A DNA stretch of 13,532 nt from an uncultured Actinomycetes bacterium (GTDB taxonomy: Bacteria; Actinomycetota; Actinomycetes; Nanopelagicales; Nanopelagicaceae). The position numbers and the translations under genes are program-made. The stretch is from NCBI GenBank assembly GCA_903820565.1, contig CAIJHZ010000059.1:1-13532 (forward strand). The letters run 5' to 3'. Below the pieces are notes generated by a model that did not search any database, had not been told where the DNA came from, and worked only from the letters and a program-made list of their open reading frames with translations. Positions within the stretch are counted from its first letter, which is position 1, and every line of letters starts with the position of its first letter. Below, one piece after another: positions 7,779 to 13,519 of the stretch.

Positions 7779-8420
7779 CTACCGCAATCCAATTAAATCG
7801 ATAACTGACTTTAAAGAAGGTTCATTGATCGATAAATCAGCTGCTTCGACTACCACGGGCTTTGCATTGAAGGCGATGCTTAACCCCGCAGCAGCCATCA
7901 TGTCTAGATCATTAGCTCCATCGCCGATTGCGACGGTATTTTCGATTTTTACTTCACTAGCAACAGCGAATTCATGTAGAGCAGCAGCCTTTGCTGAGCG
8001 ATCAATTACCGGACCAACTAGTCCACCTGTCAAAACTCCATCAATTATTTCTAGTTTATTGGCTTTGTAATACTTGATCGACAAAACATGGATCATGGGC
8101 GCAATGATGTCTATGAAACCACCTGAAACTAAGGCAACACTGTGTCCTTGAGCGTGAAGTGAATTAACCAAATCCTGTGCACCATCGGTTAACGTGATCT
8201 CTTCCTGAATTTGAGCAATGACATTTTCTGGCAATCCTCGTAGAAGGCTAACTCGCGAGCGTAGACTTTCTTCGAAGTCCAACTCTCCACGCATTGCAGA
8301 TTCAGTTATAGCTGAAACCTCTTGTAGAACACCAGCTCTAGCAGCGAGCAATTCGATTGCCTCTTGTTGAATAAAGGTGGAGTCAACATCTAATTGAACA
8401 AGACGTTTTACGAAGCTCAT
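7779..8420 (-). CDS. serB: Phosphoserine phosphatase catalytic (HAD) half
   Basis: This enzyme dephosphorylates phosphoserine, the last step of serine synthesis. The 213 residues contain the complete HAD set: DVDST with nucleophile Asp11 and acid/base Asp13, Glu20, the helical cap (AMRGELDFEESLRSRV), VSGGF with Ser99, Lys144, and GDGANDLDM with Asp167 and Asp171. Single-domain phosphoserine phosphatases of this size exist, so the half could be active alone. Its ATG is in the same frame as the upstream ACT-domain ORF and is separated from it only by TAA-AAA. There is no obvious Shine-Dalgarno, so initiation would depend on ribosomes that have just terminated. In most actinobacteria (for example SerB2 of Mycobacterium tuberculosis) both halves form one approximately 400-residue protein. 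Confidence 0.93.
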   Translation of the reverse strand: MSFVKRLVQLDVDSTFIQQEAIELLAARAGVLQEVSAITESAMRGELDFEESLRSRVSLLRGLPENVIAQIQEEITLTDGAQDLVNSLHAQGHSVALVSGGFIDIIAPMIHVLSIKYYKANKLEIIDGVLTGGLVGPVIDRSAKAAALHEFAVASEVKIENTVAIGDGANDLDMMAAAGLSIAFNAKPVVVEAADLSINEPSLKSVIDLIGLR

Positions 8421-8423
8421 TTT

Positions 8424-8426
8424 TTA
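8424..8426 (-). other. In-frame TAA splitting serB
   Basis: On the minus strand the junction reads GTT-AGC-TAA-AAA-ATG-AGC. The frame is identical on both sides (8945 minus 8420 is 525, a multiple of 3). This single codon therefore separates what is usually one protein. Confidence 0.85.
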
Positions 8427-8945
8427 GCTAACACTCAGAGAAACTGTGGTTTCATCCTCAAAGATCACAGAAGATAGTGCTAAATCGAGATCCTCCTGGG
8501 GCACTCCAGAAGTAGTAATAGCGATAGTCGTTGGGTCATCAGAAATTCGAGAAAAACTTTCAATGTTTGCCCCGGAGTTTGTAATGGAATTAGTGACTAA
8601 CGCCAACGCCTTCGGATGCAATTTCACTGAAGCGACAACTACTTTGAGCAATCTTTGTGGCACCATTTTAATATCGGTCTTGGCAAAGATTGTTGCTATG
8701 TCTACATCAAGGGCAGTTGCACAAGACCCAAGGTCGTCTTCGATAGCTTTCTGATGTGCGGGATTAGCTCCGATCAGAACGGTCAAAATTAACCGAGCGT
8801 TGATTACAACCTGTTCTATATCGATGAGATGTACTGCAAAGGGAGCGAGAGTTTCAAAAAGTGAGGTCGCGATTCCCGGAGCGTCGGTCCCCGTTAAAAG
8901 GATAAGTCCTGTGAAATGCTGCGGTTGTGCGGGATTTTCTGTCAT
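8424..8945 (-). CDS. serB: N-terminal tandem ACT-domain half of phosphoserine phosphatase
   Basis: The 173-residue product matches the regulatory N-terminus of actinobacterial SerB. It has two ACT repeats, one starting at GLILLTGTDAPGIATSLFETLA (about 13-34) and one at LKVVVASVKLHPKALALVTNSI (about 99-120). ACT domains in this family bind amino acids and mediate oligomerisation. It ends at TAA (8424-8426), followed by one AAA codon and then the ATG of the catalytic half in the same frame. Replacing the stop by a sense codon would give one SerB of normal domain order. The ATG at 8945 (minus) has no clear Shine-Dalgarno. I assign it to serB from domain order and adjacency; ACT domains alone would not identify the function. 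Confidence 0.85.
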   Translation of the reverse strand: MTENPAQPQHFTGLILLTGTDAPGIATSLFETLAPFAVHLIDIEQVVINARLILTVLIGANPAHQKAIEDDLGSCATALDVDIATIFAKTDIKMVPQRLLKVVVASVKLHPKALALVTNSITNSGANIESFSRISDDPTTIAITTSGVPQEDLDLALSSVIFEDETTVSLSVS

Positions 8946-8954
8946 AAGAGGGCA

Positions 8955-8960
8955 AGGTTA
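8955..8960 (-). promoter_or_regulatory. Possible -10 box for serB
   Basis: On the minus strand TAACCT ends 9 nt before the ACT-half ATG at 8945. This would give a leader of only a few bases. It is weaker and less exactly placed than the -10 boxes of the five genes with 6-nt spacing. Confidence 0.35.
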
Positions 8961-9007
8961 TCGTGAATCACTCCTCATAAACGCGAGGCTTTAGCCCTCG
9001 TTCTCTC

Positions 9008-9022
9008 AGATAGCGACTATCT
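9008..9022. promoter_or_regulatory. Inverted repeat AGATAG-CGA-CTATCT overlapping the ABC gene promoter region
   Basis: A perfect 6+6 bp inverted repeat with a 3-bp spacer lies 9 bp upstream of the ABC gene ATG. Its right arm overlaps the candidate -10 TATCTT. It could be an operator or a small hairpin; no regulator is identifiable from the window. Confidence 0.35.
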
Positions 9023-9023
9023 T
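9018..9023 (+). promoter_or_regulatory. Possible -10 box for the ABC ATPase gene
   Basis: TATCTT ends 8 nt before ATG 9032, which predicts a leader of 0-2 bases. There is no Shine-Dalgarno upstream of the ATG, which fits leaderless expression. Confidence 0.4.
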
Positions 9024-9031
9024 TTGCATCT

Positions 9032-9820
9032 ATGAGTGCCACCGTTTTAAGCCTTAGTGATGTCTCGGTTCGCAGGGGCGAGAGAGTCATTTTGGGTCCA
9101 CTCAACTTCTCGATTTCCCAAGGGGAACGATGGGTAGTTTTAGGTCCTAACGGTGCTGGAAAATCTACACTTTTGCAGATTCTTTCCACGAAAATGTTCC
9201 CAACACATGGCGTTGTTACGGTTCTGGACAAACAAATGGGAATCGTCGATCTCTTTGAATTGAGAACGCGTATCGGACTCTGCGGTTCAGTTATAGCTGA
9301 AGATATTCCTTATTATGAAACTGTAAAAGATGTTGTTCTTACCGCGGCATATGCAATTTTAGGCAGATGGAATGAAGATTATGACCTCTGGGATGAATCG
9401 CGCGCTATGGCACTACTGACGACTTTTGGAGTGCGAGAGTTAGGTGATCGTATCTATGGAACTCTCAGCGAAGGAGAAAAGAAGCGTGTCCAGATCTCCC
9501 GTGCACTGATGACAGATCCCGAACTTCTGCTCCTTGATGAACCAGCTGCTGGACTAGATCTTGGTGGTCGAGAGGATCTCTTACGTCGGTTTGCTAATTT
9601 TTCTACAGATGCGGCTGCGCCGGCAACGATCCTTGTTACGCATCACATTGAGGAGATCCCGGTAGGTACGACACACGCACTACTACTGAAGGATGGTCAG
9701 ATTGCGGTCTCCGGTCCGATAGATCAGGTCATAACTTCTCAACATGTTTCTGCTGTCTTTGGAATTCCAATCACGGTCACACCAGAATCTGGTCGCTACT
9801 TTGCCCGCGCATCTATTTGA
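9032..9820 (+). CDS. ABC transporter-type ATP-binding protein, single domain, partner unknown
   Basis: The 262-residue product is one complete nucleotide-binding domain: Walker A GPNGAGKST (38-46), signature LSEGEKKR (145-152, Glu where LSGGE is canonical), Walker B LLLLDEP (165-171), D-loop AGLDLGG and switch His204 in LVTHHIEEIP. The Q-loop glutamine is not obvious (RIGLCGS, 80-86). No permease or substrate-binding gene adjoins it, so it is either an orphan that works with distant subunits or not a transporter at all. The sequence resembles ModF/YlmA-like ATPases, but I would not assign a substrate. From memory, M. tuberculosis also has an ABC ATPase (Rv3041c) beside serB2, so the neighbourhood may be conserved, although here the two genes diverge. 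Its 3' end overlaps ung by 20 nt. Confidence 0.88.
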   Translation: MSATVLSLSDVSVRRGERVILGPLNFSISQGERWVVLGPNGAGKSTLLQILSTKMFPTHGVVTVLDKQMGIVDLFELRTRIGLCGSVIAEDIPYYETVKDVVLTAAYAILGRWNEDYDLWDESRAMALLTTFGVRELGDRIYGTLSEGEKKRVQISRALMTDPELLLLDEPAAGLDLGGREDLLRRFANFSTDAAAPATILVTHHIEEIPVGTTHALLLKDGQIAVSGPIDQVITSQHVSAVFGIPITVTPESGRYFARASI

Positions 9821-10442
9821 TCAGCTTCACTCGGATTGGAAATCAGTATTACAACCGCATAAATCTCGGATTGGTCTGATTGAGCAGAGCCTGAGTGGCA
9901 TTAATTTCACGCCAGAGTTTACAAACATTTTCAGATCCCTTTCTGGACCGATTGAACCCGTTAAGGTAGTTATTTTTGGACAGGATCCATATCCAACAAA
10001 AGGACATGCTGACGGTCTTGCATTTTCTGTGGATGAATCAGTCGTCCCATTACCACCATCGCTGCGAAATATTTTTACTGAATTGGAATCGGATTGTGGA
10101 ATATCTCGGGTTCATGGAGATTTGTCAGATTGGTTCGATCAAGGGGTCTTACTTGTTAATCGAGTTCTAACAACAGATAGTGGGGCCTCCTTAACGCACG
10201 CTGATCTGGGCTGGCAAGAGATTACTAATGCAGTGGCGAAGGAATTAGGTCAACGGGATGTTGTCGCGATTTTATGGGGTAAGAGTGCTGGCGAATTAGC
10301 TAAGTATTTTCGTCCCGAGTGGCGCATAGAGTCACCTCATCCAAGTCCACTCTCTTCTTACCGTGGCTTCTTCGGTTCACGACCTTTTTCTCGATGTAAT
10401 GGAATCTTAATTGCGAATCAAAAGAATCCGATTCATTGGTAA
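9801..10442 (+). CDS. ung: Uracil-DNA glycosylase, family 1
   Basis: Ung removes uracil from DNA to start base-excision repair. The 213-residue product has the water-activating loop GQDPYP (60-65, catalytic Asp62), GLAFSV, the NRVLT segment near 120 that closes on uracil, and the DNA-intercalation loop HPSPLS (180-185, catalytic His180). It ends in FFGSRPFSR and a short tail, typical of the family. TTG 9801 is chosen because homology starts right after it (PAHLFDQLHSDWKSVL). An ATG at 9744 would add 19 residues read out of frame from within the conserved end of the ABC gene. The 20-nt overlap with that gene suggests translational coupling. A strong terminator follows 15 bp after the stop. Confidence 0.95.
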   Translation: MPAHLFDQLHSDWKSVLQPHKSRIGLIEQSLSGINFTPEFTNIFRSLSGPIEPVKVVIFGQDPYPTKGHADGLAFSVDESVVPLPPSLRNIFTELESDCGISRVHGDLSDWFDQGVLLVNRVLTTDSGASLTHADLGWQEITNAVAKELGQRDVVAILWGKSAGELAKYFRPEWRIESPHPSPLSSYRGFFGSRPFSRCNGILIANQKNPIHW

Positions 10443-10457
10443 TTTCCAAATGGTAAT

Positions 10458-10491
10458 AAGAAAGGCCCTCAGTCTCCTGAGGGCCTTTCTT
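10458..10491. terminator. Bidirectional intrinsic terminator between ung and the purine permease
   Basis: A perfect 15-bp stem (AAGAAAGGCCCTCAG at 10458-10472 and its complement at 10477-10491) closes on a TCTC loop. T-rich sequence follows on the plus strand (TTATTTCTTTT), and the minus strand also ends T-rich (CCTTTCTTATTA). It lies 15 bp after ung and 10 bp after the convergent permease, so it can stop transcription from both sides. Confidence 0.93.
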
Positions 10492-10501
10492 TATTTCTTT
10501 T

Positions 10502-11962
10502 CTAACCGATCCAGTTATTAATCGGTGATGATAAGAAGTAGACCATGAACATTCCAGAGATGAGTAGAAGAAGAGGATGTACTTCTTTTCCACGACCCTG
10601 AACCACTCGAATTACTACGTGAGTAATGAATCCTGCGCCGATACCAACTGAAATATTGTAGGTAAATGGCATCAAGATAATTGTTAGGAAAGCTGGTATT
10701 CCGATACCGAGATCATCCCAATCAATTTTCTTGATCTGTGTCATCATCAGGAATCCTACGATGATCAAAGCAGGTGTTGCAGCCTCATAAGGAATAATTG
10801 CTACAAGAGGAGCCAAGAATGTTGTTAGCAGGAATGCTATTCCTGTAACGATAGAGGCAAGGCCTGTACGAGCTCCTTCACCAACGCCTGCAGCAGATTC
10901 GATGTAGCTTGTATTTGAAGAAATTCCTGCAGCACCGCCTGCAGCAGCTGCTACAGAGTCAACCAAAAGAATCTTTTGGATGTTATCTACATTTCCATCC
11001 TTGTCAGCGAGTCCGGCTTCATGCCCAATGGCAGTGACCGTTCCAACTGTGTCGAAGAAGTCCGAAAGCAACAATGTAAATAGCAGTAAGACTGCAGCAA
11101 TTAGAGAAACATTGTCCAAGGTAAATGCGCCAAACAAATCGAATTGCCCCGCAAAGTCAAACTTCGGGACGGAGACGAAGTCCGTTGGCACATTAGGAAC
11201 ATTGAGTCCCCATCCGCCATCAACAATAGTCGGAGCTTTATCTGGACCATTATCAGTAAATCCTGGTGCAATTTTGTACAGTTTCTGCACAACTACAGCA
11301 ACTACTGTCGCCAAAACGACACCGATAAGAATCGCACCCTTAATTTTTCGAACCATAAGAGCGATAATCAAAATCAAGCCAAAAACAAAAACTATTGTTG
11401 GCCAACCAACGAGATTTCCCTTAACACCTAGACCTACTGGCACAGGTCCATCAAGAGGACCAGTTTTGCGGACGAAACCAGCATCAACTAAGCCAATGAG
11501 TGCAATGAAAAGTCCGATTCCTACAGAAATGGCAATCTTTATCTGTGCTGGTACCGCCTTGAATACCGCTACTCGGAATCCAGTGAGAACTAACACGATA
11601 ATAATTAATCCCTCAAGGACGACAAGACCCATAGCTGCTGCCCATGTCATCTTTGATGCAATGCCTACAGCCACGAAAGTGTTAAGTCCCAGACCTGTAG
11701 CTAACGCAAGAGGATAATTTGCGATAGATCCCATGAGAATTGTTAAAATACCTGCAACTAAAGCAGTAGTAGCTGCAACCATCGCAGGTTCTGGATGATC
11801 ACCACCGAAAAGATACTGCTGATTGATATCTTGCTTATAAGCCAAAATAATTGGGTTGAGGGCAACGATGTAAGCCATCGTAAAGAATGTAACTAAGCCG
11901 CCTCTAACTTCTTGGGCAACTGAAGAGCCGCGTTCTTTGATTTTGAAATATGAATCCAGCAT
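10502..11962 (-). CDS. AzgA-type purine (adenine/guanine/hypoxanthine) permease
   Basis: This membrane transporter of the NCS2/AzgA branch probably imports purine bases by proton symport. The start MLDSYFKIKERGSSVAQEVRG followed by GLVTFFTMAYIVALNPIIL is a hallmark of the branch. LLLSDFFDTVGTVTAIG and the segment GGAAGISSNTSYIESAAGVG, in the middle and second half, are typical substrate-site regions. Many hydrophobic segments, consistent with 12-14 transmembrane helices, fill the 486 residues. The frame is open 22 codons further upstream, but ATG 11962 is chosen because AGAAAGG lies 8 nt before it and homology begins there. The upstream extension also covers a structured leader. The exact base transported cannot be read from sequence. 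Confidence 0.92.
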   Translation of the reverse strand: MLDSYFKIKERGSSVAQEVRGGLVTFFTMAYIVALNPIILAYKQDINQQYLFGGDHPEPAMVAATTALVAGILTILMGSIANYPLALATGLGLNTFVAVGIASKMTWAAAMGLVVLEGLIIIVLVLTGFRVAVFKAVPAQIKIAISVGIGLFIALIGLVDAGFVRKTGPLDGPVPVGLGVKGNLVGWPTIVFVFGLILIIALMVRKIKGAILIGVVLATVVAVVVQKLYKIAPGFTDNGPDKAPTIVDGGWGLNVPNVPTDFVSVPKFDFAGQFDLFGAFTLDNVSLIAAVLLLFTLLLSDFFDTVGTVTAIGHEAGLADKDGNVDNIQKILLVDSVAAAAGGAAGISSNTSYIESAAGVGEGARTGLASIVTGIAFLLTTFLAPLVAIIPYEAATPALIIVGFLMMTQIKKIDWDDLGIGIPAFLTIILMPFTYNISVGIGAGFITHVVIRVVQGRGKEVHPLLLLISGMFMVYFLSSPINNWIG

Positions 11963-11970
11963 CAATTGAG

Positions 11971-11977
11971 CCTTTCT
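11971..11977 (-). promoter_or_regulatory. Shine-Dalgarno of the purine permease
   Basis: On the minus strand AGAAAGG ends 8 nt before ATG 11962. It supports that start over the longer open frame reaching 12028, and it shows this gene has a conventional leader. Confidence 0.7.
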
Positions 11978-11987
11978 AATTTTTTTA

Positions 11988-12032
11988 ACGGGGGTGTTTG
12001 CGACCCCGTGTGCTGAAAGGGTGCACAACCCT
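11988..12032 (-). promoter_or_regulatory. Structured leader of the purine permease: possible pseudoknot or competing helices plus a GC-rich hairpin
   Basis: Read on the minus strand, AGGGT-TGTGC-ACCCT (12032-12018) forms a 5-bp hairpin. Its 5-nt loop TGTGC is exactly complementary to GCACA four bases downstream (12013-12009). Next comes ACGGGG (12009-12004), a 10-nt loop and CCCCGT (11993-11988), a 6-bp hairpin, then seven A residues (11986-11980) and the Shine-Dalgarno. The loop pairing could form a pseudoknot or compete with the first hairpin. I recognise no known purine riboswitch consensus here. A ligand-sensing or protein-binding role is inferred only from structure and position. Confidence 0.4.
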
Positions 12033-12046
12033 GGGAAGATGAGTTA

Positions 12047-12052
12047 AGCCTA
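12047..12052 (-). promoter_or_regulatory. Possible -10 box for the purine permease
   Basis: On the minus strand TAGGCT lies just after the yczE stop. A start about 7 nt downstream (near 12040) would give a leader of roughly 78 nt that includes both hairpins. The match is ordinary and no -35 is clear, so read-through from yczE is also possible. Confidence 0.25.
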
Positions 12053-12056
12053 AAGG

Positions 12057-12722
12057 TTACTTAGCCGTAATCCGCGAAACGACTCCTAAGGAAATAGCTA
12101 TTGATTGTCCGATCAAAGTGGCAAACATGAGCGTGCCAAGCCCCACTGTCCCGCCTAGCAGCCAACCGGCGATCAAAACGGTGCCCTCGATGCCCAATCT
12201 CACACGTCCGATACGAATCCCAGACTTATTGTGAAGAGCTGTCATTAAGCCATCGCGCGGTCCTGGTCCTAATCCACACGTTATGTACAAGCTAGAGCCA
12301 ATTCCGACCATAGCGATTCCTACTAAGCAATAAAGAATTCCGACACCGAATGAATCTTGAGTTGGAAATATTGTTACACCGACTTGAATAGCAATAGCTA
12401 TCAAGGCGATGTTTGAAAGGGTTCCAAAACCAGGCTTCTCCTTTAATGGAATCCACAGTAAAAGAACAAGACTACTAATTCCAAAGGTGGACCAGCCCAT
12501 TGTGATATCGAGACGGTTAGCAATTCCCTGAGCTAGAACAGACCACGGGGCATTTCCAATCTCACTTTGAATGAGTAACGAGTCGCCAAGTCCAAAGATG
12601 AATAAACCTACAAAAAGAACAACGGTGCGAACTGGGGCTAAGTCCCATCGTGAATTTGCTGTCCAAGGAGTAGTGGGTACCGTTTTATGTGGGCGTAAGA
12701 ATTCTAAGAATGGGTTCGACAT
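12057..12722 (-). CDS. YczE/YyaS-family integral membrane protein, function unknown
   Basis: The 221-residue product has a short, polar, proline-rich N-terminus (about 1-30) followed by about five hydrophobic segments. It shows the pattern of the YczE family: GLGDSLLIQSEIGNAPWSVL in the first membrane hairpin, ITCGLGPGPRDGLMTALH in the middle and GTVGLGTLMFATLIGQ near the end. No biochemical function is established for the family that I can name with confidence. The glycine/proline-rich reentrant-looking loops suggest a transporter-like fold, which is inference. ATG 12722 lies 6 nt after a -10 box, so the message is probably leaderless. The gene shares a 20-bp divergent intergenic region with the DUF554 gene and precedes the permease on the same strand with a 94-bp gap. 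Confidence 0.82.
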   Translation of the reverse strand: MSNPFLEFLRPHKTVPTTPWTANSRWDLAPVRTVVLFVGLFIFGLGDSLLIQSEIGNAPWSVLAQGIANRLDITMGWSTFGISSLVLLLWIPLKEKPGFGTLSNIALIAIAIQVGVTIFPTQDSFGVGILYCLVGIAMVGIGSSLYITCGLGPGPRDGLMTALHNKSGIRIGRVRLGIEGTVLIAGWLLGGTVGLGTLMFATLIGQSIAISLGVVSRITAK

Positions 12723-12728
12723 TGCATG

Positions 12729-12734
12729 AGTATA
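12729..12734 (-). promoter_or_regulatory. -10 box of a predicted leaderless yczE promoter
   Basis: On the minus strand TATACT ends 6 nt (CATGCA) before the yczE ATG, predicting transcription from the A at 12722. It overlaps the plus-strand TATAAT by four bases. Confidence 0.65.
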
Positions 12735-12736
12735 AT
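12731..12736 (+). promoter_or_regulatory. -10 box of a predicted leaderless DUF554 gene promoter
   Basis: A perfect consensus TATAAT ends 6 nt (CGCCAT) before ATG 12743, predicting transcription from the A of that ATG. No convincing -35 is found 17 bp upstream. Confidence 0.75.
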
Positions 12737-12742
12737 CGCCAT

Positions 12743-13474
12743 ATGTTTCCAGGCGTAGGCACTGTCATAAATATAGTGACAATAATTTCTGGAGCCTCAT
12801 TAGGTGTCATTGTTGGTAATCGAATGAATGCGCGAACCAGGACGCTGCTTACTGATGTTCTCGGTCTAGTGACACTGCTTGGAGCAGGTTCGGCATTGAT
12901 CCCGCTCTGGTCATCTCGTTTTATCGACGCCATGCCTAAAGGATGGACGCTACTAGTTGTCCTTGGGTCTCTGTTAGTTGGTGGATTAGTTGGTTCAGCA
13001 TTGAAGTTAGAGAATCGTTTGGATTCAATTGGGGAGACTCTTAGAATTAAATTCAGATCTTCCAATGATTCACCATTTGTCGAAGGCTTCGTAGCGGCTT
13101 CATTATTGTTTGCAATCGGACCATTAGCAATTTTAGGAAGTATTAGTGACGGCATGGGCAACGGGATCGACCAATTGATCTTGAAGAGCACTCTCGACTT
13201 CTTTGCGGCAATGGCATTTGCAACATCCCTAGGTTGGGGAGTAGCCGTGTCTGCTATTCCGGTTGGGATGTATCAATTTTTCTGGACCTTCATTGGTTTA
13301 GGTCTAGGGCAAATTCTTGCTGGTTACCAGGTCGATGCCATGACTGTTGTTGGCGGAGTAATGCTGATTTGTATAGCTCTTAAATTACTCACCATAAAAA
13401 ATGTTGCAGTGGGAAATCTCTTACCAGCACTTGCGATTGCACCAGTTTTAGCTTTGCTCGTACACTCTATTTAA
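12743..13474 (+). CDS. DUF554 (YdfK/YqgA-type) membrane protein
   Basis: The 243-residue product is mostly hydrophobic with about six or seven membrane segments. It matches the DUF554 pattern: a start MFPGVGTVINIVTIISGASLGVIVG, then GSLLVGGLVGSAL and an amphipathic charged stretch (LENRLDSIGETLR). These are followed by FVEGFVAASLLFAIGPLAILGSISDG, LKSTLDFFAAMAFATSLGWGV and a glycine-rich C-terminal half. The family is widespread and its transport substrate or role is unknown. The frame is open back to GTG 12689, but ATG 12743 is chosen because family homology starts there and a consensus -10 sits exactly 6 nt before it. The upstream extension would also run through the yczE start on the other strand. 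Confidence 0.87.
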   Translation: MFPGVGTVINIVTIISGASLGVIVGNRMNARTRTLLTDVLGLVTLLGAGSALIPLWSSRFIDAMPKGWTLLVVLGSLLVGGLVGSALKLENRLDSIGETLRIKFRSSNDSPFVEGFVAASLLFAIGPLAILGSISDGMGNGIDQLILKSTLDFFAAMAFATSLGWGVAVSAIPVGMYQFFWTFIGLGLGQILAGYQVDAMTVVGGVMLICIALKLLTIKNVAVGNLLPALAIAPVLALLVHSI

Positions 13475-13519
13475 TTCTATCTACCATCATTCTTTGAATG
13501 GCAAGGGGGTAGAAGAAGT

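Noticed and set aside
9744..9800. N-terminal extension of ung from ATG 9744
   Set aside because: The extra 19 residues come from reading the conserved end of the ABC gene in another frame and do not resemble Ung. Homology begins right after TTG 9801.
10980..11717. 245-codon plus-strand open frame opposite the purine permease
   Set aside because: It is a low-complexity Thr/Pro/Ser/Ala-rich reading antisense to a well-conserved membrane protein and is explained by that gene's codon pattern.
11988..12009. Intrinsic terminator at the ACGGGG/CCCCGT hairpin
   Set aside because: On the minus strand the stem is followed by A residues rather than T. On the plus strand the T-run precedes the stem instead of following it.
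11963..12028. 22-residue N-terminal extension of the purine permease
   Set aside because: The family start MLDSYFKIKERGS and the Shine-Dalgarno at 11971-11977 both point to ATG 11962. The extension covers the structured leader.
12689..12742. 18-residue N-terminal extension of the DUF554 protein from GTG 12689
   Set aside because: It overlaps the yczE start on the other strand, lacks family similarity, and would place the perfect TATAAT inside the coding region.
12685..13191. 168-codon minus-strand open frame opposite the DUF554 gene
   Set aside because: Its composition (Pro/Ser/Asn-rich, no domain) is typical of an antisense shadow, and the plus-strand gene has clear family features and a promoter.
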